Below, piece after piece: positions 56,285-64,000 of a DNA stretch of 64,000 bases; position 1 is the first letter of the stretch, and each line of letters opens with the position of its first letter. A program made the position numbers and the translations under genes. The stretch covers positions 9,436,501 to 9,500,500 of the forward strand of contig CM060833.1 in the NCBI GenBank assembly GCA_030762175.1, read 5' to 3'. Origin of the DNA: Metallyticus violacea (Eukaryota; Arthropoda; Insecta; Mantodea; Metallyticidae). The notes below the pieces were generated by a model. The model worked only from the letters and a program-made list of their open reading frames with translations, did no database searches and was not told where the DNA came from.

Positions 56285-56800
56285 GTATTAAATATGTTCA
56301 CACTAACTTCACTTATACAACATTAGGGCATGTCTTAGGGGCAATTGCTCCCATCATCAGCTGTCTACTAATTACTCATACTTGATGTAGAGGCTGGATC
56401 CTAAGGTGCTTTTATGGGGTTTCTGATGGTTCGAATAGAGACTTGTTGAGTTCATCTGTAGTTGAACATCAAAATTCATTACATTTTTCCTATTTTTCAG
56501 GATGAAACTTTTTCCTTATGTTGATAGCCAGGTTGTGAAGTTTCAAACAAATTGATAAATCAACAGTGGTAGTTCACTTATTGAACCAAAATCACGAGAT
56601 TAAACCAGAGGCTAAGCTGCTGAAAGAGCTTTGATGAAATCTGCAAGTTCCTTTACGAACCATCAGAGACAACCAGAAGCACAGAAGCACCATAGTATCC
56701 AATCAGCACATCAGTATGAGTAGTTAGTGAACAACTGTTGATGGGAGCAATGGCCCCAAAATATGTCCTAATGTTGTGTAAGCAAGAGGAATAAGTGAAC
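56285..56800. repeat. Inverted repeat, arms about 145 bp
   Basis: TTCACACTAACTTCACTTAT, CAACATTAGGGCATGTCTTA and GCAATTGCTCCCATCATCAG at 56298-56365 pair with GATGGGAGCAATGGCCCC, CTAATGTTGTGTAAGC and AATAAGTGAACACAATTAAT at 56738-56805. Pairing extends inward to TTTCTGATGGTTCG (56420) and CGAACCATCAGAGA (56657). About 210 bp of unpaired DNA lies between. Fold-back or MITE-like. Confidence 0.7.
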
Positions 56801-56856
56801 ACAATTAATAAATTCTAATGCGAAACAAAGCAGAAGTATAAAAGTCAATACTTACC

Positions 56857-57072
56857 AATGTGGCCAAGGTTGTTAAGGTATAGACTCTGGGGTTTGATTC
56901 CCACAAGGACTGATTTTTTTTTTTCTGTAGAGGTAACCTAACCTTGTATATGAAATGCTATATTCCATATAAAATTTCTTTTCCCAGCTTATTATTTCGT
57001 CTCATGTATCATCAGCGTCTACTGCTAAGATGTCTAATGGTGAAAACAAGCATTAAGAATGGTTTGGTAAAT
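56857..57072 (+). mobile_element. SINE family 2 copy, shortened
   Basis: Head GTGGCCAAGGTTGTTAAGGT and GGGTTTGATTCCCACAAGGA, a deletion in the middle, then CATGTATCATCAGCGTCTAC and AAACAAGCATTAAGAATGG. Confidence 0.8.
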
Positions 57073-57099
57073 AACTTGATTTGATATTAAAAAGAACGA

Positions 57100-58055
57100 A
57101 GTTCAATCTTGCAACATACTTTATTTTTTTAAATAGTTCCCTAGGAGTTTAATGAACTGGCTATTCATTAAACTCCTTTTCTCCAGGTTTAATATTCCCT
57201 CATTGAAGTGTGTTCCTTCAAGGCCTTCAAAATACTTATTTACCCCTTGTATAACCTCTTTATTTGCTTAAACTTGTGTCCAGCCAGGGAAATTTTGAGT
57301 TTCAGGAACAGGTGGTAATCTGAGTGAGCAAGATCAGGTGGTGAACAGACTGGATACAGAAGTATTTAAAATCATTATTCAATCAATTTGCTCTGAACAA
57401 TACAGCTTGAATGCATTGGATCATTGCCATGGTGAAACCTTTTTTTTAAAAAAAATTTTTTTGATCTATTCTTAAACATACGTCTGCATTTGCTGTCTTC
57501 CGTGTCTCTAAAAGTGTGTAGTATTCTCCAGTTATGGTTTTCCCCTTCTCCAAGTAGTCAATCAAGATAATTCCTTTTGCATCTCAAAAAATGAATCCAT
57601 CACATTTCCACCAGATGAAACGCATTTCACATTTAACAAAGCTGGTTCAAATTGTAAGGTTCACTGTTTAGACTTTTTTGTTTTTGGTGTATAGCAAAAT
57701 TTGAACTCATCTTGTATAAATTTTTTTATGTGCAGTTTATTATGAAAAATAAAATGAACCTGCTCAGTTGAGATGCCCTGACCTCTGCAAAATTGCCACT
57801 TTCATTCGTCTGTCAGTCAAAACAATATCATGAACTTTATTGATGATTTCTGGCCTCACAGCTGATTTTGGAACTCCAGGACATGGTGTGTCTTTGATAC
57901 TTATTCTCCACCAGTCAAACGGTTTCATAGGAAGGGAATGGACCATCCAATGTAGGCAAATTCTCTCATAAATTTCCTTTACTCTTTTCCCATTCAAAAA
58001 AGAAAAAGAATTGAATCACACTATAAATTTCAATCTCATCCATTTTTCAGTATCA
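57100..58055 (-). pseudogene. Mariner relic, family H
   Basis: The minus frame 57764-57997 gives DTPCPGVPKSAVRPEIINKV then HDIVLTDRRMKVAILQRSGH, the GRPKSA...I...VLTDRRxKV N-terminal block also visible at 490-600. Further down, remnants of FHxxLH (about 57700) and of the central block (FIFxDAKGIILIDYLEKGKT-like, about 57540-57600) lead to a decayed C-terminus by about 57200. Non-functional. Confidence 0.65.
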
Positions 58056-58060
58056 CTCAA

Positions 58061-58397
58061 AATCTTATTTTGATTTAAAGTAAAACACTAAAAATCATGT
58101 CACCACATTAAAACTCTCTTTAAGTTTCACAAACACACTTATAAAAGTAATTTTGGTACATGTTTCGTGAGGTACATTCCTCACATTGTCAACCAAAACG
58201 ACGACTGAGGAGTCAATTTCAGCAAGGTATGTATGTTGAAATTAACTCCTCAGTCATCGTTTTGGTTGACAATGTGAGGAATGTACCTCATGAAACATGT
58301 ACCAAAACTACTTTTATAAGTGTGTTTGTGAAACTTAAAGAGAGTTTTAATGTGACGACATGATTTTTAGTGTTTTACTTTAAATCAAAATAAGATT
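58061..58397. repeat. Near-perfect palindrome, arms about 163 bp
   Basis: The left arm 58061-58224 and right arm 58236-58397 pair almost completely, with an 11-nt loop. Outer ends AATCTTATTTTGATTTAAAG and CTTTAAATCAAAATAAGATT; inner ends GACTGAGGAGTCAATTTCAG and TTGAAATTAACTCCTCAGTC. Only scattered mismatches and 2-3 bp indels are seen. It abuts the 5' side of the mariner relic. Confidence 0.85.
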
Positions 58398-59393
58398 AAC
58401 AAAAGTTTCACTGTATGGATTCTGACATCCCGTAAAGATATCATTCAAAATGATTGTGCTTTGACTACTAAACAATGAATTAACATTAGAATGGCTTATG
58501 ATTATAGAATATTGATACATAGAAAACAAACTTTATAACCACATATACAAATGTTGCTATTGCCCTTAATTAGTATGCAATCCAAATTACGTATCAAACA
58601 ACCCTGGTAAACACTATTAAAAAAAGTATATTCTTTTTGTTTCTTATGATTGATTGAAATAATGTCTGTTGGTCCACCTTGTAAAGGTGAGAATAAATAT
58701 GCCAGTTTTTGAAGGAGCTGTAATAGCAGGTTGTACACTCTTTGATAAAAAAATTATTCACCTGTCGAATGCAAAATTCTTTTAAGTCCTACTAGTTGCA
58801 GCATGCAATTCACAAGGTAACCAGCAAGGCTGTGTAGCCACTGCAGCAGTTCTGTTATATGGCATGCATTAAAGACGCTGACTAGATGTGTTCTGTTAGT
58901 TCTGTGGCAGAGTGTGCAGCGATGTCATGGTTAAGAGTGCAAGTTTACCTCCTGGTATGAAGCATCTTTTTTTTTTTTTTTTTTTAATTAAACCTTTGTA
59001 ACATATGACAAGTTAGTTTCATAATATTGTTTCCCATACACAGTAAGCTTTAAGTTAAATATTATATACAATAAAGAATATTATAAAATTTCCTCTAGTA
59101 TTTCTCTAACTAAATGTAATATGCTGCACAAGCATTTCCTGCAAATGTAAGAAGGATAAAAATAGCATATGGGCACATATTCAAGAAGTCCAGGATGCTG
59201 TAGCCTCTCATACTACTGTAAAAATCTGACATCATCTATGCCCTGAAGAATGAGGGTAGTTATACATGCTGATGGTTCATACACAATATCAATTTGTATT
59301 TATTTCTATGTATTTTCACTTTAGAAGATAAATTTTTCTGTTATTGAATTTATTTAGTTATTTGTAAAGAATACGTTAGTTTGTGATTGCATT
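58398..59393. other. AT-rich spacer
   Basis: Includes a T run near 58970-58984 preceded by CATGGTTAAGAGTGCAAG, which faintly resembles a tRNA A box; too short to call a SINE. Confidence 0.35.
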
Positions 59394-59511
59394 TTGTTGA
59401 ATTAAAAGTAAAACTACTAAAATCATGTCAATATATTTAAACTCTTGAAGTACGTCAAGAGTGTTTAAATATATTGACATGATTTTATAAGTTTTACTTT
59501 TATTTCAACAA
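59394..59511. repeat. Short palindrome related to 58061-58397
   Basis: TTGTTGAATTAAAAGTAAAA ... AATCATGTCAATATATTTAA pairs with TTAAATATATTGACATGATT ... TTTTACTTTTATTTCAACAA around a 5-nt turn near 59450. The outer text (AAAGTAAAAC, ATCATGTCA and flanking AGTTTCACTGTGTGG) is shared with the larger palindrome, so the two are relatives with different inner arms. Confidence 0.75.
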
Positions 59512-61555
59512 GATTATGATAGTTTCACTGTGTGGAATCCTACATTCATTTTTAATTATGATTACATTTTTGTGGCAACATTATGCTCTACATATACACT
59601 TATAAAATCAATAATATGCATGGAATCTGAGCCCAGGAGCTTAGGCAGAAGAGCAATGCCTTCTAAAATGCTTGGCCACCACTACTCTACTCTAATGTTC
59701 TCTTTCCAGATGCTTATGACTGTGACTATTATGTTTACAGGCAAAGCGCCTACTGTAGTGTGCAATAGGTGCTTGCACTTGTGAATACAGTGTTTACAAG
59801 CATCCCCAAAGTTCTTCGATTGACATGTAGAATCTAGTGATGACTTATTTCTTTTGTTGAAGGGTTTACATCCTGTAAAGAATGGGGTTTCAATAATTAA
59901 AGTCCAACTTATTTCTTTTTTAAAGGGGAAAAAAAAACACCAGAGCACATTCATTAATTCAGTCTATAGCCTACAAGAATATTTTGTTTTGTTTTTTCCC
60001 CTGTACCCTGCAGCTGAAAATCACAAGTCTATAATAGACCACTGGGGTTTATGCTACCAGTGCTATGCTATAGGGATGAACAAATACATTTTTGACTATT
60101 TCATGTATTTTATCTTTAACCTTTATTATTTTAAGCAAATTTAAAGCATTTCAGTCTTTACTACACACTTATTGAAAGAGAGTTCACTTCTGTAAAGTCT
60201 TTATTTACTGTGGTAAGGCTCAAAGCATTATTGGTACAGTATTGCATTGCACTGCTGAATATAAATCACAAACTTCTGGAATCTTAATAACAAGAATTAA
60301 CACTCATATGTGCAATGCTTGAGATGGAATGAAAAAAGAACTGGGAATATCAGTAGTTTAAAAATAGCATGTGTTAAAATATAGTTACAGTCGTATTACA
60401 TTATACACACATTTAGAACATTTTCCAAATGTTTTCATTGCTTTTTGATTTAGTTGGTCTATCTGCTGGGATGTGTCATCAACAATAGAAATTTTTGTGA
60501 CTATTTACTGTAAACATCCACCCTGTCGCCTAAATGGGATGGGTTCTCACATTATTGTATTTCCAGATTTGAGAATACAGCCTATACCTGTCATAAACTG
60601 TATTTGTGGTTTTCCAACTATATTATTTCAACATCAGATTCATTTTCAATAAGTAACAATTCAAATATGACATCAATGATAGAAATAAACAACTGGTCCA
60701 TTGCCACCTCATTGGAATGGGATGAGATGGGATGCAAGATCAGAGGACAAACCTTTTAAGCATTGTAAAATTTATTACATGTCTTAAGAATATGAAAATG
60801 AAACTTGTACATGCCAACATAAATAGCAAAAGGTCGGAAAAGTGATCATGATAATAGATGACCCAATTATATTTCATTCAAGTAGTATGAAATAAAGAAA
60901 ATATTTTGGAATCAACATACGTTTACAAGTACAAAAAAAGTATTTTGGAGCGGTGTAAATGATGTTAAGAAGTGATGGATAAAAATGAACCAGGACGCCA
61001 TTTCGCCACATTCAGCTCAAGCATTGCATACATATGTGGCTGAACATACACAACAGAAAAATAGAGACATAGAGAGAATTAATTTAAAATATTGTAGTAA
61101 TGCACCTATTGTAAAAGAAATACTATATCAGAAAATTCATGTTCAGATAAATGCAAAAAATGTTTTGCAATAACAGAAACACTATCATTGTTGCCAACTC
61201 AATTCCAATGACTGACAATCCCAGGGAATTAACAATATGGGAAAAGATTTTCACTTTAAAGAAAAGGCATTATGTTATGAATTTTTACATCCCACCAATG
61301 GACTTCCATTTTGCTGTATATTTGAACCACCAGAGTTGATTGATTATCACATAAAGAAGTTGATATTGTAAACTTAAATACTCGCAGAAAGAAGTAAAGT
61401 TAGATTGTGAATAAATTTGCTTATTTATTATTTTAAAATGCTTAATATAATGCAGTCAAAACATTTATCAGTAAAACGTAGCATATTAATAAATATAAAT
61501 TTAACTTTTGGTAAGTCTAGCTGCCTAATAAACAGCATTATTTTCAATAGTACTT
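59512..61555. other. Spacer, no gene recognised
   Basis: Short frames at 59530-60144 and 60985-61339 lack recognisable domains and splice context. Confidence 0.35.
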
Positions 61556-62640
61556 TCTTAGTCTACCATGTGCTTTAATCACTGTCTAGCATATTTGGGC
61601 ATTGAGAAAAACAAACTCTAATGTATTCCTGAGTCAATTCATGAAAACACATACATACAATTGTCTCCTGGAGTTCTCATTTATTGCTTGGCTTGTTTCT
61701 TGCAACAACATTCTCCATAACCTCCATAACCAGTCAATTGGACTCAGTTCTGGGCTGTTTCCAGGCTAGTCTAACACATTCACCTATTTTTTCTAAGGAA
61801 TGCTTTTTACCTGAAATGTTTAATGAACTGATAATTGCATTAGCATTACCTATATTTCAATTTAATACAAATATTAATCAGAACAATTGCTTTCATAGCC
61901 CTGTGACACATGGCAGAGTCATCTTGAAAAATACAGCTTGAAATTTCATCAAATTTTCTCATACTGCAGGCATCAATATGTTTTCAAAGGAGCTTAAGTA
62001 GTCGTCTGCATTAATAGTGACTCTTATGAAGTTCATAGGACCTATGCCATGGCTGGAAACACACTGGATGCTTGTGGATGCTTCACTGTTTGTGTAATGT
62101 ATGAAGGCAACAATTCTTCATCACTAATGCAATGCATTTACAAGATGTACACTTTCCCATCAGATCAATGGTTAAATTTAGATTCATCTGAAAAAATTAC
62201 CAAATTTCATATCTGTTGTGCATGCTGCATGCTCTTTTATCCACTGTAGTCACTTCTGTCTTACTGTTTTAGTCAGCAAAGGTTTAATTATGATCAACAG
62301 GCAGGAAGTTCTGCTTCAAGGAGTTTATTTCTGATAGTTCTGCTGGTCACTGAGATGTCAAACATATCTTTCCTTTGTTGCTTCAGTTCTGAGGATGATA
62401 GTCACTAAGATCAATTCTTATAAGTGTTCTGTCCTGTTTTGGAGTAGATGCCCTCTTCCTGCTTCTTTCTTTCACTCGTTCAACATTTACCCTCTCCCTA
62501 TATTTCTTTAGCACTTTTGAAGTGGTAGAGTGATGAAAATCTATTCTGGAGACTATCTCTAGTTCTTACACCAATGGAGGAATAAGCAAAATTAGCACTT
62601 TTCCTCCTGAGCGATAATTCCACTTCTTTGCCCATTTTGT
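61556..62640 (-). pseudogene. Tc1-like transposase relic, second copy
   Basis: The minus strand starts MGKEVELSLRRKSANFAY near 62636 (compare MGKGLELTPRKKSVILF at 15589), with the helix-turn-helix region, SSSELKQQRKDMFDISVTSR then TIRNKLLEAELPA (about 62290-62400), VIFSDESKFN with intact first Asp (about 62170-62200), a second-Asp block QDDSAMCHRA (about 61900-61930) and a C-terminus to about 61560. Frameshifts interrupt it, but the first catalytic Asp lost in the 15.6-kb copy is retained here. Confidence 0.7.
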
Positions 62641-63137
62641 CACCCAATGTCCCAACATGTAGTGTAGTATTGTTAGTAAAAATGCACTTGGAAGTCCGAC
62701 AGTGGAAACAAGTATACACAAGCAACAAATGAGCAACAATGGATACCTAAGTTTTAAATTAGTCATTGTCAAAGTCATAATTACAAATGCAAAGGGAGGT
62801 GATGTAATAAATTTTTCCACCACTGCAATATGGAGAGATGCTTTTGTGTCAGGAGAACCTAAAGATTATTTGTATGATAAATTAGAATGTGAATGGAGAA
62901 ATCAGATGAGGAAGAAATGGGACAATTTATTTGTAGAAATGCTTAAAATTAAAGAGGATATAACAATTTTAACATCACAAGGAAATATTTGGATAAAGCA
63001 AGGGAAAATAGATGAGGGAAAGTAGATAAATAGGAAATGTATGGCAATATTCTGGGCAAGATAATAGGAAATATTAACTAACTTAGTGAGAGATTAATAG
63101 TAGGACCATAAATATATCCACAACAGGGACAGCTGAT
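62641..63137. other. Spacer with an unrecognised 107-codon frame
   Basis: The plus frame 62702-63025 (ending EEDITIL-like and Lys-rich text) has no domain I recognise. It could be part of an element next to the Tc1 copy. Confidence 0.3.
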
Positions 63138-63405
63138 ACACGTGGCCAAGGTCATGAAGGTACAGACCTGTGAACTGTAGTCTGGGATTCAATTCATGCC
63201 AGGACCATTCTCCCTGACTGAGGTTTTTTCCAGATTTTTTCAGTCATAAATGGCAAATGTCAGGGAGTTACTCTAAACATAGGCCTGGAACACTTTCATT
63301 GCCTTAAAATATCCTTTTATAATTTATCATGTCATCTTATGTATGGCATGTCCACTGCCTATGGTTCTTCAGTAGAAAAACCAGGTGTTAAACACTATTA
63401 AAAAT
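63138..63405 (+). mobile_element. SINE family 2 copy
   Basis: GTGGCCAAGGTCATGAAGGT, GGGATTCAATTCATGCCAGG, CCCTGACTGAGGTTTTTTCC, GGCAAATGTCAGGGAG and AAACCAGGTGTTAAACACTA in the order of family 2. Confidence 0.85.
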
Positions 63406-64000
63406 ACTTTAAAGGACTCAAGTAACTGAAAAAAGGGTAAAGTTATAATGTTTTGCATTATACTTGCCTGTATTTCAATTTTTTTCTGAGGTCTAGAGTT
63501 TTATAGTTCATCTTTTATGTTTAGTGCATGCTGAATTTGAAAATATAACCATTTTGCTCAATCAGTCAGGTTTTGTTACCTCAATATTTAGAACATAGCT
63601 ATATATTATGGAATTAAAATCATATAACAGTTATGAAACTATAATGTTTATCATCAAAAAGTTAAAGAGCATCCATAAATTAAAAAAAAAATCATCAAAA
63701 AGCAGTCATATATTCACTCACATCAAATGACATAGTACTTAAGCAGAATTGAACTCCCTGGCCATATTATTAAATGCACCCTAATATTTTTAAATTCATT
63801 TATTATGTTTAGATATGACTTATCTTCATTGTTATCCCTCTCTGAACATTATAGGGGACATTGTTGTCTACAATAACACATGTTTATAATTTTTCATTCT
63901 TGTAAGAGTTCACGTTGTTGCTAAATAAATATCAGTTCTGTAATACCAGCATTATGGAACGTACCTATTTCAGACCTGTGCTATTGAAGTTTAATTTGTC
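63406..64000. other. AT-rich end of window
   Basis: Contains a stray family 1 SINE tail at about 63658-63690 (GTTAAAGAGCATCCATAAAT plus an A run). Nothing else recognised. Confidence 0.5.

Noticed and set aside
1..64000. CRISPR array, operon, rRNA or bacterial genes
   Set aside because: No regularly spaced short direct repeats with unique spacers, no operon-like tightly packed frames, and clear spliceosomal introns.

Overview
The window looks like animal nuclear DNA, most likely from an insect with a large, repeat-rich genome. The support is GT-AG introns of 3 to 6 kb, at least eight groups of Tc1/mariner-type transposons, two tRNA-derived SINE families, non-LTR and Penelope-like retroelements, and AT-rich spacers. 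I cannot name the species. There is no rRNA, CRISPR array, operon or genuine tRNA gene; the tRNA-like stretches are SINE heads.

Layout. Positions 1-23,200 are intergenic and almost entirely decayed mobile DNA: a non-LTR retrotransposon (minus, 1.7-3.9 kb), many mariner or Tc1 relics, both SINE families, and a satellite-like tandem array at about 9.8-11.1 kb. A TATA-type promoter lies near 23,245. One host gene then runs on the plus strand from about 23,280 to at least 50,388. Its coding exons are 23973-24192, 28930-30687, 35120-35381, 41103-41320, 44078-44199 and 50158-50388. All junctions are GT-AG, the phases agree across every junction, and the joined reading frame is 936 codons. From 50.4 to 64 kb there is AT-rich spacer with a Penelope-like element, several long fold-back repeats, a mariner, a Tc1 copy and SINEs.

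The host gene encodes a secreted precursor that I cannot match to a named family. It has a signal peptide, a long acidic disordered region with many dibasic or tribasic sites, a helical segment, a charged Lys/Glu/Asp stretch, and a C-terminal module holding all ten cysteines of the predicted mature protein. This plan resembles a neuroendocrine prohormone or granin-like protein. The best candidate released peptide is SINWSEYFGID, flanked by KKK and RRKK.

Mobile elements. The largest DD34D mariner family here (called A) has four copies sharing ends of the type GGTAGGTCCATAAGTTTCCG. Several other elements are internally deleted forms that keep both terminal repeats and flanking TA dinucleotides (17344-18023, 27820-28643, 21716-22430). 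One element in intron 3 has unusually long terminal inverted repeats of about 250 bp. Intron 6 contains a fold-back of about 930 bp with arms above 400 bp that would be transcribed inside the host pre-mRNA. Inside the gene, nearly all transposase or RT relics lie antisense to the host gene, whereas most upstream ones lie on the plus strand.
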